From: Chitinophaga sp. XS-30
Lineage (GTDB): Bacteria > Bacteroidota > Bacteroidia > Chitinophagales > Chitinophagaceae
DNA length: 64,000 nucleotides
Reading direction: 5' to 3'
Assembly (NCBI RefSeq): GCF_008086345.1
Contig: NZ_CP043006.1
Location: 62,001 to 126,000, forward strand
Shown here: positions 1 to 9,017 of the stretch, piece by piece
Numbering within the stretch: position 1 is the first letter of the stretch
Layout of the letters: every line of letters begins with the position of its first letter
The notes under the pieces: model-generated
Told to the model about the DNA's origin: nothing
Database searches by the model: none
What the model saw: the letters and a program-made list of their open reading frames with translations, nothing else
Made by a program: the position numbers and the translations under genes

Positions 1-1
1 C

Positions 2-292
2 TGGCTAACGGTTTCGCCGCCGGAGCAACCTGATCTTCAAATTGTATTGTTCCCCATTACCGTCAGCAAGATGTTTCCCAAAGAAACCGCTGAAACATTG
101 ATCGACCTGATAAAAAAAGGCACTTTCGGCTGCGGCGTTCTTCAATGCAACGACATCTTTGCGACCTATGAAGAACTGAAGGCCAAAGGCGTTGAATTCA
201 TCAAGCCGCCTACAAAAGAGTTCTATGCTACGGAAGCACTGTTCAAAGATGATTCAGGAAACTATTTTTCATTACAACCAAAAGAGCAATAG
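2..292 (+). CDS. VOC (glyoxalase/bleomycin-resistance) family protein, 5' end outside window
   Basis: The frame is open to the left edge and ends at TAG 290-292, so only about the last 96 residues are present. The sequence has the C-terminal half of a vicinal-oxygen-chelate fold: a DIFATYEELKAKGVEF helix-strand unit, a KPPTKEFYATEALFKDDSGN loop and a final strand NYFSLQPKEQ. VOC proteins of this small type are metal-dependent lyases, dioxygenases or drug-binding proteins, and the substrate cannot be told from this fragment. It lies 5 bp upstream of the DUF1569 gene on the same strand, so the two are probably cotranscribed. Confidence 0.75.
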   Translation, partial: WLTVSPPEQPDLQIVLFPITVSKMFPKETAETLIDLIKKGTFGCGVLQCNDIFATYEELKAKGVEFIKPPTKEFYATEALFKDDSGNYFSLQPKEQ

Positions 293-297
293 CAGTT

Positions 298-750
298 ATG
301 AAAACGATATTTGACAAAGAGACGCGGGAAGACCTGATAAAAAGGATCAACAACCTCCCTGAGCACAATACCGCGCAGTGGGGAAAAATGAACATCTACC
401 AAATGGTCAAACACAACTGCATCTGGAATGCATGGATATTAGGCAAAATTGATATGGGCAGCAAACAGGGCTTCCTGGGATATATCTTTGGCAAGAAGGC
501 CCTGAAAAGCCTTATTGGAGATGAGCGCCCCATGAAGAAAAACATGCCGGCGGGCTCGCAATTCACGGTAAAAGAAAAAAGCGGTGACCTCACGCTGCAG
601 AAAAAGATCTGGGCAGAGCTGCTGGAGGGCTATGAAAATTTCTCCAACCACGGTTTTGTGCATGATTTTTTCGGGAAGATGACAAAGGAAGAGATCGGCT
701 TGCTGGCCTACAAACATACAGATCATCATTTGAGGCAGTTCAATGCCTGA
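298..750 (+). CDS. DUF1569 / DinB-like four-helix protein
   Basis: This 150-residue cytoplasmic protein starts at ATG 298, 5 bp after the VOC gene. It has the DUF1569 pattern of the DinB/YfiT superfamily: an N-terminal KETREDLIKRINNLPEHNTA segment, the helix WGKMNIYQMVKHNCIWNAW with a histidine (MVKH), and a C-terminal histidine cluster KHTDHHLRQFNA. In DinB-like proteins such histidines form a metal site on a four-helix bundle, and some members are thiol-dependent transferases. The substrate of this one is unknown. Family assignment is by pattern only; the role is not inferred. Confidence 0.7.
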   Translation: MKTIFDKETREDLIKRINNLPEHNTAQWGKMNIYQMVKHNCIWNAWILGKIDMGSKQGFLGYIFGKKALKSLIGDERPMKKNMPAGSQFTVKEKSGDLTLQKKIWAELLEGYENFSNHGFVHDFFGKMTKEEIGLLAYKHTDHHLRQFNA

Positions 751-770
751 TACTGCGGGGTTACGCAGCG

Positions 771-1763
771 TTAGTGCATAGCGTTCATTTTATTGTACCG
801 GCCTCTGTATTCCAGCGGAGACATTCCCGTGATCTTTCTGAACACCTCCCGGAATGCCTTCACATCGGAATACCCCACTTCATACATGACCTCGTTAACG
901 GTTTTGCGGCTGGTTTCAAACGCCCGTTTCGCCACCTCGATCTTTACCCGCTGTGAATATTCAACCGGGGTATTCCCCGTGGCTTTAACGAATCTTCTGT
1001 CGAAGTTCCTTCTGCCTACGGAAAACCGGGAGGACAAATGGTCCACCGATATTTTTTCATGCAGCCGGCTTTCAATATAGGCCTGTGCTTCCTTTACCAT
1101 TTCATCGCCATGCTGCTTCTGGCCGGTGAATATGGAAAAGGCAGACTGGCTCTGGCGGTCCATTTCTATCTGGAATATTTTCGCACAAAAAATAGCGGTC
1201 TGCCGGTCGTAATACTTTTCCACCAGATAGATCATCAGGTTCAGGAAAGAATAGGCGCCGCCATTGGTGTAAATCCCGTTCTCATCCGTGATCAGCTGGT
1301 CTGCCTGCAGATTGACCTTCGGGAACAGCTGCCTGAAAGTCTCCTCGGCGGACCAGTGCGTGGAACACATTTTACCGTCCAGCAAACCTGTTGAGGCCAG
1401 CATAAATGCGCCGGTGCATATACTGGCTATTTCCGCGCCGCCCTTATATTGTTCCTCCACCCATGCTATCAGCATTTTATTGCCGCTGACGGCTTCCCGG
1501 AACCCGCGGTTCAGCGAAGGGATAATAATGAGATCGGTTTTGGCGATAGCGGAAACATGGACCTGCGGTTTTACGGAAAACAGGCCATCATAGAAATCCG
1601 CTTTCTCCGAAATACCGGCCAGCTGAATCTTAAACAAGCCTCCTTCACCACTCTTCTCCCGGTATCCGTTGGCCTGCGTAAATATCTCATAAGCGCCTAC
1701 GATGGAGGCTACGCTGCTCAGGTTGCTTTGTCCGTCCGGGACGATGATGGAAAGATGTTTCAT
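771..1763 (-). CDS. GlxA-type transcriptional regulator (DJ-1/PfpI domain plus AraC DNA-binding domain)
   Basis: The protein has 330 residues. The first ~200 form a DJ-1/PfpI-like domain (SIIVPDGQSNLSSVASIVGAYEIF), with the nucleophile-elbow-like stretch EIASICTGAFMLASTGLLDG and then THWSAEETFRQLFP, typical of the GlxA subfamily. The last ~100 residues are a double helix-turn-helix AraC domain (ISVDHLSSRFSVGRRNFDRRF, then YEVGYSDVKAFREVFRKITG and SPLEYRGRY). It reads away from the VOC/DUF1569 pair and is convergent with it. Such regulators usually activate a neighbouring stress or amine-metabolism gene; the target is not identifiable here. Confidence 0.9.
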   Translation of the reverse strand: MKHLSIIVPDGQSNLSSVASIVGAYEIFTQANGYREKSGEGGLFKIQLAGISEKADFYDGLFSVKPQVHVSAIAKTDLIIIPSLNRGFREAVSGNKMLIAWVEEQYKGGAEIASICTGAFMLASTGLLDGKMCSTHWSAEETFRQLFPKVNLQADQLITDENGIYTNGGAYSFLNLMIYLVEKYYDRQTAIFCAKIFQIEMDRQSQSAFSIFTGQKQHGDEMVKEAQAYIESRLHEKISVDHLSSRFSVGRRNFDRRFVKATGNTPVEYSQRVKIEVAKRAFETSRKTVNEVMYEVGYSDVKAFREVFRKITGMSPLEYRGRYNKMNAMH

Positions 1764-1964
1764 GGCATATTATTTTAAATACTGTTTCGGCTGAACAGGC
1801 AGTTTTCCGGTGCGGCAAACCGTTATAACAAATATAGCGCATTAGCCTTGTCCGGATCAACCCATTATAAAGTCCATTTAGCACCCCGTATAATTCCGTT
1901 CAAGACAATAGTTTTGGTGAACAAAATATTCATTGTGAAAAACAAACACTTAATCCAGCATATT

Positions 1965-2447
1965 ATGAACAACAATCTCAATTTCACCTGGGTCTTGGAC
2001 CAGTCTCCAAAAGAGGTATTCGATGCCATCAATAATGTTCCGGCCTGGTGGTCGGATGACTTCAAAGGTGCTTCACAACAGCTGAACGATGAATTTGAAG
2101 TCCGCTTCAGGGACCTGCATATCTCCCGGCAAAAGCTGACGGAAGTGATCCCCGACCAGAAGATCGTTTGGCTGGTTACCGAGAGCCATCTGAGTTTTTT
2201 AGACGACAAGGATGAATGGACCGGAACAACGATCATTTTTGACATCACCCGGCAGGGCGGCAAGACGCAGCTTCACTTTACCCACATCGGGTTAACGCCC
2301 GAGGTGGAATGTTATGACGCCTGTACCAACGGATGGCTGCACTTTCTGCAATACAGCCTGTTCAGCCTGATCACTACCGGCAAGGGGCATCCCAATCTGC
2401 CTGAAGGGGAGATGGTCACCAACAGCACCCTTCATCTGTCCAATTAA
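1965..2447 (+). CDS. SRPBCC/AHSA1-family protein
   Basis: The start at ATG 1965 is preferred over the upstream in-frame ATG at 1848, because the fold begins at [20 protein letters not shown] and the upstream part is low-complexity leader. The 160-residue product matches the START/Bet v1-like AHSA1 pattern: the ligand-cage opening ([20 protein letters not shown]) followed by strands ending in [20 protein letters not shown] and a C-terminal helix with [18 protein letters not shown]. These proteins bind small hydrophobic ligands, and the ligand here is unknown. The SnoaL-like gene follows 10 bp downstream, suggesting a two-gene operon divergent from the GlxA regulator. Confidence 0.8.
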   Translation: MNNNLNFTWVLDQSPKEVFDAINNVPAWWSDDFKGASQQLNDEFEVRFRDLHISRQKLTEVIPDQKIVWLVTESHLSFLDDKDEWTGTTIIFDITRQGGKTQLHFTHIGLTPEVECYDACTNGWLHFLQYSLFSLITTGKGHPNLPEGEMVTNSTLHLSN

Positions 2448-2457
2448 ATGTAAAGGT

Positions 2458-2814
2458 ATGACGACACAGGAGATCGCAGCAAGATTCAACGCGCTTGCCC
2501 AACAGGAAAAATGGTTCGAGATACAGGACGAACTTTTTGCGGCCGATGTAAAGAGCATAGACCCTCAGGAGTCTCCTTATTTCGGCTACGCAGAGGGCAG
2601 AGCTGCTGTTCGCAAAAAGGGTGAGGACTGGGTAAAAAAGGTGCGGGAATTTCACGGCGCTTCCACAACCCGTCCGGTGGTAGCCGGCAATCATTTTGCG
2701 GTAGGGAGGAATGTGGACATTACGGTGGAAGGCTTCGGAAGGATACAAATGGATGAGATCATGCTCTATGAAGTGAAAGACGGGCAGATCATATCGGAGC
2801 AGTTCTTTTATTGA
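2458..2814 (+). CDS. SnoaL-like / NTF2-fold protein
   Basis: The 118-residue product has the cone-shaped NTF2/SnoaL pattern: an N-terminal helix (EIAARFNALAQQEKWFEIQD), an ELFAADVKSIDPQESPYFGY segment, a helix with GRAAVRKKGEDWVKKV, and a closing sheet (VGRNVDITVEGFGRIQMDEI and LYEVKDGQIISEQFFY). Members are polyketide-cyclase-like or isomerase-like enzymes or plain ligand-binding proteins; no catalytic role can be named. It follows the AHSA1-like gene by 10 bp, so the two are probably cotranscribed. Confidence 0.75.
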   Translation: MTTQEIAARFNALAQQEKWFEIQDELFAADVKSIDPQESPYFGYAEGRAAVRKKGEDWVKKVREFHGASTTRPVVAGNHFAVGRNVDITVEGFGRIQMDEIMLYEVKDGQIISEQFFY

Positions 2815-2875
2815 GATCATGCTTGTTCCGTATATGCATGGGGGAAGACCACCGCTCCCGGGCGAATGAACAATC

Positions 2876-2908
2876 GCCTGACCAGGGGAAATACGCCCCA
2901 GGTCAGGC
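2876..2908. terminator. Bidirectional terminator-like hairpin between convergent genes
   Basis: A 13-bp stem (2876-2888 with 2896-2908, one A-A mismatch) encloses a 7-nt loop. On the plus strand it is followed shortly by a TTTTT run. It sits between the convergent SnoaL-like gene and the esterase gene, where a shared terminator is expected. Confidence 0.65.
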
Positions 2909-2982
2909 AAACCTGTTTTTCTACTGGTGGAGCTATCAACCCGGACAGCCGCACCGGAATACTATGTAGCCGTGAATTGAAT

Positions 2983-4509
2983 TCAGTCAAGCCCGTCTAC
3001 CAGCTTCAAATATTCGTTTGCTACTGTATTTGTTTCATTTAGCGCCAGTGCTTTTCGAAGGTACAGGCGGGCATTAGCCATGTCTTTCAGGAGATAATAA
3101 CCCTTTCCCAAACATGCGTAGATCTTCTCATGGCTCCAGTGAATTTCATCAATCGTATATTTTCGCATTTCCATATACCGTATCAGGTAGCCGATGCCCT
3201 CCTTCACATTATATCCTTTATCAATAAGATACCTTCCTGCGAGAAAGTATATATCCATATTTCTCCCGCCCTGACTATTTGGAACTTCGGCAAATTGAAC
3301 AGCCTGCTGAAGGTTCTCCCATGCCCTTGCATGATTGTCCTGCGCTATCTCGGACGCGATTCTCCAGTAGCATTCAGACAGCACAAAATATTCCCATCCC
3401 TCCATTTCCGTTTTGGACAGAATATTCCCGATCGTCGAACGGTAATATTGTTCCGCACGTTCAACAAGGCCAATCTGGGCGCAATATGTTCCAAAACTCC
3501 GCGTATCATATCCCTTCAGCTTGCCAGTATCGAAATAGTTCAGGATTTTCAGCAGACTTGCAGTATCCTTCCGGCTGACAGCAAGCTGCGCGAATTTCCC
3601 GTACCAGGAATGATTCCTCTCTACCTCCATCCCGTAAATGTCCTTCACCCGGGACGCAACACCTTTGAAAGCCTCCCATGCATTCCTCTCCGGATCAACA
3701 TCCATACCTGGATTAAAAAATTGTGAAATGAACTCCAGGCCGGGCTGAATGGCCAACGTTAGCATATTGGTATGGTTTCCCCGCGGAATACTGTCATATT
3801 TTGAGAAAAAATGAAGGCTGTCCAACCCTTTGAGTTGATCCAATATGTTGCGGGCATATAAGTGACGGCGGGCCATATCCTGCTCACCGACAGCGACATA
3901 ATAAAAGGTATGGGCACGGCTGTAGTACCGGATACTGTGTTCATCAAGCGTAAAGGTAGGGACAGGAGACTGCCCCTCCAGAGACTTTGTGAAGTCCAGG
4001 CCAGCCATTTCCGGCGCCAGCAATATATACCCATTGAATATTCCAGGCTCATGCTGAACCAGATAATTTGCATAACTCGCCGCATAGGAATGTCCTATGT
4101 ACGCATTAAATCCGGACGTGTGGTATTTGCGGGTTACCGTAGTGATGATCTCCTCTTTCAGGCAACGGAGGAATCGCCTGCCTGTTTCAGTAAGCTGCCC
4201 TGTTCGATATATAAACCCGATCCTGTCCATATCGGCCATGATCGTCACCACGATCATATTGGGTATTGCATACCGGGCGGTTTTGAAATAGCGGAGCTGC
4301 GACGCAATATATGGGCCATCGATCATACCATATTTAAGGGCATATAATACCGGCAGGTGTGTATCGGCATCCCAATTTTCAGGGAGCGTCACCTGATAAT
4401 TTATTGAATCCTCAAGAAAAGCGGAATACAATTTTTCGGTGATTGGAACCTGCGCCGTAGCTGATACAACAGAGAACAACGCGGTGATGAATATAAACTG
4501 GCGGACCAT
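2983..4509 (-). CDS. Secreted alpha/beta-hydrolase esterase with C-terminal TPR-like region
   Basis: The 508-residue product has a signal peptide (MVRQFIFITALFSVVSATAQ). The N-terminal ~270 residues resemble the esterase-D/IroE-type alpha/beta hydrolases: LPVLYALKYG, MIVVTIMADMDR, then the nucleophile elbow GHSYAASYANYL (Ser in GHSYA), and a late histidine region (GNHTNMLTLA). The remaining ~230 residues are helical and TPR-like, ending YLLKDMANARLYLRKALALN. Known relatives hydrolyse siderophore or acyl esters in the periplasm; the substrate here is unknown. The gene lies 87 bp downstream of an AraC-type regulator on the same strand, which may control it. Confidence 0.75.
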   Translation of the reverse strand: MVRQFIFITALFSVVSATAQVPITEKLYSAFLEDSINYQVTLPENWDADTHLPVLYALKYGMIDGPYIASQLRYFKTARYAIPNMIVVTIMADMDRIGFIYRTGQLTETGRRFLRCLKEEIITTVTRKYHTSGFNAYIGHSYAASYANYLVQHEPGIFNGYILLAPEMAGLDFTKSLEGQSPVPTFTLDEHSIRYYSRAHTFYYVAVGEQDMARRHLYARNILDQLKGLDSLHFFSKYDSIPRGNHTNMLTLAIQPGLEFISQFFNPGMDVDPERNAWEAFKGVASRVKDIYGMEVERNHSWYGKFAQLAVSRKDTASLLKILNYFDTGKLKGYDTRSFGTYCAQIGLVERAEQYYRSTIGNILSKTEMEGWEYFVLSECYWRIASEIAQDNHARAWENLQQAVQFAEVPNSQGGRNMDIYFLAGRYLIDKGYNVKEGIGYLIRYMEMRKYTIDEIHWSHEKIYACLGKGYYLLKDMANARLYLRKALALNETNTVANEYLKLVDGLD

Positions 4510-4596
4510 AACCTGATAGTTTAAAAATCGGATGACATAAAATTCTCTGCAAAGAGACAGAATCTGCCTATCCGGAAATTGTACTTTTCGGACAGT

Positions 4597-5451
4597 TCAC
4601 TGTAGATCTTTGATGAACTTGAATATTACATGATCATCCGCCAGCTTGTCGATGGAGCTGAAGAGCTTTCGGGGATTGTCTCCGGTCATCTCTTTGTAAA
4701 TTCTGATAAAATAGGATTGGTCGGAAAAGTTGCTTTTATACCCAATTTCCGTGAGAGAGCGGAACCGGCTGGAGAACATCCTGTTTTGCATGGCGTGACG
4801 GAACCTTGCAATTTTCCGGAAGTTGGCGGGTGGGAGGCCCAGATTTTTATGGAAGAACCGGTGAAACGACCGGGGAGTCATGGAGATATGCTCCGCGATG
4901 AAAGGAATTGAATGTTCGCTGTCAAAATCCGTCAGCATCGCCAATGCCCGTAACAGCAAGTCTTCCCCCTCCAATGGCCGGTAGCGGGACAGCAGGTAGG
5001 TTTCCAGGATGTCGATCCGTTCATCTTCAGCACCTGTACTATAGAATGCATCCAGGAAGGCTTTACAACCAATATCGTCAGACCAGTCTGTAAAGACCTG
5101 CGAGGTATCCCGGGCGACTTCAGAGAAGGGGCGCGAGATAAACGGATTAAGTCCCAGGGGCTTAAACGCGATCGTAATCTTATCCAGAATGCCGGACAAT
5201 TCAATACGCAACGGGCGGTCATACCGTCCCTGGAGGACCATCAGGTGCTTATTCGCAGAGCCCCCTCGCACAATAATGGAATCCACGTCAATTTCGCAAG
5301 TGACATCCCGGTGAATATTCAGGGAATGAAGCATATGGGGGAACGCATAGTACGAACTTCTGAAGTCAGCAGAACCCGTCTTCAGAAAATAGTAATACTC
5401 AATGTATTTCCTTAGCAGAGGATGCTTCGGATAATGCGTTTTTACCTCCAT
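4597..5451 (-). CDS. AraC-family transcriptional regulator with DUF6597-like N-terminus
   Basis: The 284-residue product opens with a sensor half typical of many Bacteroidetes AraC regulators (KHPLLRKYIEYYYFLKTGSA, then VLQGRYDRPLRIELSG and FKPLGLNPFI), resembling DUF6597. The C-terminal ~100 residues are the AraC DNA-binding domain (IPFIAEHISMTPRSFHRFFH, then LTEIGYKSNFSDQSYFIRIY and KEMTGDNPRKLF). It lies directly upstream of the esterase gene on the same strand. The inducer is unknown. Confidence 0.85.
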   Translation of the reverse strand: MEVKTHYPKHPLLRKYIEYYYFLKTGSADFRSSYYAFPHMLHSLNIHRDVTCEIDVDSIIVRGGSANKHLMVLQGRYDRPLRIELSGILDKITIAFKPLGLNPFISRPFSEVARDTSQVFTDWSDDIGCKAFLDAFYSTGAEDERIDILETYLLSRYRPLEGEDLLLRALAMLTDFDSEHSIPFIAEHISMTPRSFHRFFHKNLGLPPANFRKIARFRHAMQNRMFSSRFRSLTEIGYKSNFSDQSYFIRIYKEMTGDNPRKLFSSIDKLADDHVIFKFIKDLQ

Positions 5452-5753
5452 CTTGCCATAAAGTTACATGAATCTCCCAAAGACAGACCATGCAGATCAG
5501 GCGCGTAGCGTGCTGTTAGCGTTGAAATAAAAGCTATGACTATAAAAGTTCATTGAACATTATTCAGAAGAACCGGTCTGGAAAGCGAAGACAGGGAGAG
5601 CAGGCGAAAAAGCACAAGCCGGTCGATATAGAGCTGGTGGCTGCTTCCGAAGCACGCCCCTGCGTACATGTAGTCATCGGCAATTCCAAAAGAACGCTGC
5701 TTTCCAGATACCGCCGGATTAGTGGGCGTATTTGCAAAGAATGCTGCTTTCCC
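5452..5753. other. Intergenic stretch with no recognised gene
   Basis: This ~300-bp region separates the AraC gene from the S9 peptidase gene, both on the minus strand. One minus-strand frame stays open for about 66 codons after the peptidase stop (ending near 5535) but has no credible start and no recognised similarity. No clear promoter or terminator was seen. Confidence 0.4.
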
Positions 5754-7946
5754 CTACAGATGCTCCTTAAAATAATTCCGCAACCGTTGCTGGAAGTAGC
5801 TTTTGAAATCCCCCTCATAAGTGTGGCTTTGCCCCGGCAATACGAGCATGTCAAACTCCTTTCCTTCATGGATCAACGCATTGACCAGCCGGTAGGTATT
5901 CCCCGGATGCACGTTCGCATCCACCTCGCCTGTGACCAGCAGCAAATGTCCCCTTAACCCCGCAGCCAGGTCCTGATTGAGTTGCACGTTAAAGCGGAAC
6001 GCCGTGTCAATTCCCTGATAGGTCTCTCCCCATGTGCGGTTGTATATGCGGTTATCGTGATTACCGGAGGATGCTACCGCCACTTTATAAAAATCGGGGT
6101 ACTTGCAAAGAGCGGCCACGGCCATCATTCCTCCGCCGGAATGCCCGAAGACGCCGATGCGGGTGGTATCCATGAACGCATACCTGGCTGCCAGCTGCCG
6201 CAGGCCTGCCTGGTCGTCCTCCAGCGCATAATCCCTCAGGTTGCCATAACCGTAAGTATAATACGCTTTGGACCGGTAAGGCGACCCTCCCCTGTGGCCC
6301 ATGCATACCACCACAAAGCCGCATTGCGCGAGCGAGGTATTATTATACCGGTCCAATACGGTAAACTCCGACCAGACCGTTTCCGTCTGCGGGCCGGGAT
6401 ATACCTGCGAAATAACGGGATACTTTCTGGTACTATCAAAATCGAAAGGCTTCCACATCAACCCGTAAATATCTGTTACACCGTCCGCGGCTTTGACCCG
6501 GAACATCTCCGGCGCCTTCCAGCCGTAAGCGTATAACCTGCTCATATCCGGCTTCCAGGCCTCCATCACCTCCCGGCCGTCCGCCCGGCGCACAATAGTA
6601 CGGGGAGGCATGTCAATGCGGGAATAGGTATCCACAAAACATGTTCCCCCGGGGGCCATGAATACGTGATGGGTGGCATTTTCCGGTGTCAGCAAAGTGA
6701 GCTTCTTCCCCGAAAACTGAACGCTGTAAACGAATGCATAGTAGGGATTGATCCCCGGCTGGCGACCATAACCATAGAAAAAAAGTTTCTCCGCGGTGGT
6801 ATCAATCTTTACTATCCTGCCGGCTGTCCACTCCCCGCTGGTCACAGCTCCCTTCAGCTTGCCCGTTCCATCGTACAGGTAATAATGGCCCCACCCTGTA
6901 CGGTCAGACCACCAGAGTATCCTGTTCCCATCCTGCAGGATGGATGCTTTAAAAAGGTCTTCGTTGATGAACGGCCTGCTTGTTTCATGGATCAGGTTTT
7001 TTACCTCCGCAGTGGCCGGATCAACGGAACACAATTCCATTTCATCGCAGGTACGTTTTTTACGAAGAAAGAATATTTTCCGGCCGGCATGCAATACGGT
7101 TATCTCCTGGTCTTTCCATTTTTCCGTATGGATGCGAACGAGACTTTTCGAGGAGGTATCCCCAATGAACAATTCGTATTGCGTCACTTCCTTGTCGCCC
7201 GGAAGCTCATACTTATAGGTCTCCAGCCGCGGACGGGGATTGAACAAGGTATGCACCACAGACATCGTACCCACACGGCGGCGGTCCTTACGCAATACAT
7301 AAAAACGCGGTGTTCCCTTGATCCACACCGCTTCCGAAGGAGCGTCGCGTACGGACGAGGTGTCGTCATCATTAATACCGAAAGAGTAATATAACGATGC
7401 ATCATGGCTCAATTGAAATTCGGAGCTATCCGCACATCTGCGCAAAAACAGGTTATGCGAACGGGCGAAGAGCTGCCATTTCCGGTCAGGTGACAACCCG
7501 TTGCGCCAGTCGTTATATTTCGGCGCACCGGCTACTACAGGCTCCAGTTCCCCCGATGAAAATGCATAAAGATAGCGGTCACCGCTATAGGTCACCATAA
7601 TACCCTTGTCATTTCCGATGCCCGGCCCGCTGATCCTGACCGCCGCTGTATCGATGACCTCTTTCCTAAGCAAGGCGAGCTTTTCTGCGATCACCGGCAG
7701 ATCAGACATATTTCGCTTTGTTTTCGTAGCCGGATCAATAAAATAGTAGTTACGCTCCGAACTGTCTGATGCCACGAACCAGAACTTATCCTGACCATCG
7801 ATAAAGAATGGCACGATCCCCAGGGAGCCAAACTGCCTGCCAAGATTGGGTGCATCGAAATACCGCGCCGGATCTTCAGTCTGGGCAAAAAGCCAGCCAG
7901 GCAACAGGAGGGCCGGCAGGCAATATTTACAGATATGTTTTAACAT
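5754..7946 (-). CDS. S9-family dipeptidyl-peptidase IV-like serine peptidase
   Basis: This 730-residue secreted peptidase has a signal peptide (LPALLLPGWLFAQ), a beta-propeller-type region of ~470 residues, and a C-terminal alpha/beta-hydrolase domain. The nucleophile elbow GHSGGGMM puts the catalytic Ser at about residue 603; Asp ~676 (TGEVDANVHPGNT) and His ~708 (PGQSHTYEG) complete the triad. DPP-IV-like enzymes remove N-terminal dipeptides from peptides in the periplasm. The start overlaps the end of the thioredoxin-like gene by 20 bp, so it is the last gene of the SusC/SusD operon. Its job is probably final trimming of imported peptides. Confidence 0.92.
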   Translation of the reverse strand: MLKHICKYCLPALLLPGWLFAQTEDPARYFDAPNLGRQFGSLGIVPFFIDGQDKFWFVASDSSERNYYFIDPATKTKRNMSDLPVIAEKLALLRKEVIDTAAVRISGPGIGNDKGIMVTYSGDRYLYAFSSGELEPVVAGAPKYNDWRNGLSPDRKWQLFARSHNLFLRRCADSSEFQLSHDASLYYSFGINDDDTSSVRDAPSEAVWIKGTPRFYVLRKDRRRVGTMSVVHTLFNPRPRLETYKYELPGDKEVTQYELFIGDTSSKSLVRIHTEKWKDQEITVLHAGRKIFFLRKKRTCDEMELCSVDPATAEVKNLIHETSRPFINEDLFKASILQDGNRILWWSDRTGWGHYYLYDGTGKLKGAVTSGEWTAGRIVKIDTTAEKLFFYGYGRQPGINPYYAFVYSVQFSGKKLTLLTPENATHHVFMAPGGTCFVDTYSRIDMPPRTIVRRADGREVMEAWKPDMSRLYAYGWKAPEMFRVKAADGVTDIYGLMWKPFDFDSTRKYPVISQVYPGPQTETVWSEFTVLDRYNNTSLAQCGFVVVCMGHRGGSPYRSKAYYTYGYGNLRDYALEDDQAGLRQLAARYAFMDTTRIGVFGHSGGGMMAVAALCKYPDFYKVAVASSGNHDNRIYNRTWGETYQGIDTAFRFNVQLNQDLAAGLRGHLLLVTGEVDANVHPGNTYRLVNALIHEGKEFDMLVLPGQSHTYEGDFKSYFQQRLRNYFKEHL

Positions 7947-9015
7947 GTGAAACCAGATGTGGGTTTTTCGAATGAGCGGCCACGGCCTGCATGATCTCCA
8001 TCCAGCGCGGGGCGGCGTTCCGCTTGTAAGCGGGGAACATTGACAGGAAATCGAATGTGATATCCATATTCCTGCTATCGAAACCTGCGATATTGTCCGC
8101 CATCAGGTCCAGCACTTTAATGGAATCTTTTTCACAGGCAGCCTGAGCAATGTCCATCATTACCAGCAAGTCCTTTTTATCCGGCGTTTGTGTACCATTG
8201 ATCAGTTGACGATACCGGTCAAATGCTGCTTTATTCCAGGTAAAGCTCTTCTGGTAGTATCCCCTCAGGCAATACCCCGCCAGCTTGAGAAACACGCCGG
8301 ATATCTTTTTATCCACCACATCCTTTCCCTGCACGGCCGCAAAATCCTTCCAATGCTCCAGCAGGTAGTTGAAGTGCTCACTGTGCATGTCTGACAGCTC
8401 ACGGGAATAGTTATTCTCCCCGAACATGAACCAGTTCTCTTTACCGGCCCGTTCCTTCCTGTCAAGCATCGAAAAATACTCGTGCGCCAACTCCTTCCCG
8501 CGGGCAATCTCTTTCATCTTCAGCGCTTCCCGGATATAATCGCGCATCAGCTGGTGGGACCGGTCTCCTTCCTGATATCGGCGCAGCATCTCCGCAATAC
8601 GGTTAGCAGGGTCCATGCCTTCCCGTATCTTCTCCATGAATGGAGCCGCTTCCATGCCGCCAACGAATTTGTAGACCTGGTTGCCATCACCATCCAGCAG
8701 CAGGTAAGTGGGATAGGCCCCTACGTCGTAGCGTGTTTTTATGGCAGGCCCCTCACCTTTTTCCATATCCATTTTCAGGTTGATGAAATGACTGTTGAAA
8801 AAATCGGCTACGCTGTCCTGCGTGAACACTTCTTTTGACATGTATTTGCAGGGGCCGCACCAGGTTGTGTAACAGTCTACAAAGATCATTTTTCCTGTTG
8901 CCTTTGCTTTGTCCATTAAAGCAGGCAGGTTATCGTGCGCAAAAGCGATCTCCCTGTGCTGGGCCGAGGCGGCGTAAGCACTGAGCAGCGCTAAAAGTCC
9001 AACTATCCTTTTCAT
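7927..9015 (-). CDS. Secreted thioredoxin-fold protein with C-terminal helical extension
   Basis: The 362-residue product has a signal peptide (MKRIVGLLALLSAYAASAQ) and then a thioredoxin domain with the redox motif C53-G-P-C56 (TTWCGPCKYM) and a cis-proline region (VGAYPTYLLLDGDGNQVYKF). About 220 helical residues follow that are not part of a classical thioredoxin. Periplasmic relatives in Bacteroidetes reduce or isomerise disulfides of exported proteins. It starts 2 bp after the upstream metalloprotease-like gene and overlaps the S9 peptidase gene by 20 bp. A role in folding the locus's secreted proteases, or in reducing disulfides of substrate proteins, is inferred from context. Confidence 0.88.
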   Translation of the reverse strand: MKRIVGLLALLSAYAASAQHREIAFAHDNLPALMDKAKATGKMIFVDCYTTWCGPCKYMSKEVFTQDSVADFFNSHFINLKMDMEKGEGPAIKTRYDVGAYPTYLLLDGDGNQVYKFVGGMEAAPFMEKIREGMDPANRIAEMLRRYQEGDRSHQLMRDYIREALKMKEIARGKELAHEYFSMLDRKERAGKENWFMFGENNYSRELSDMHSEHFNYLLEHWKDFAAVQGKDVVDKKISGVFLKLAGYCLRGYYQKSFTWNKAAFDRYRQLINGTQTPDKKDLLVMMDIAQAACEKDSIKVLDLMADNIAGFDSRNMDITFDFLSMFPAYKRNAAPRWMEIMQAVAAHSKNPHLVSHVKTYL

Positions 9016-9017
9016 TA

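Noticed and set aside
5535..5753. Open minus-strand frame of about 66 codons after the S9 peptidase stop
   Set aside because: No start codon with support, no recognised similarity; reported only as intergenic.
5553..5957. 134-codon plus-strand frame near the S9 peptidase end
   Set aside because: Largely antisense to the peptidase C-terminus with its catalytic His region; no domain of its own.
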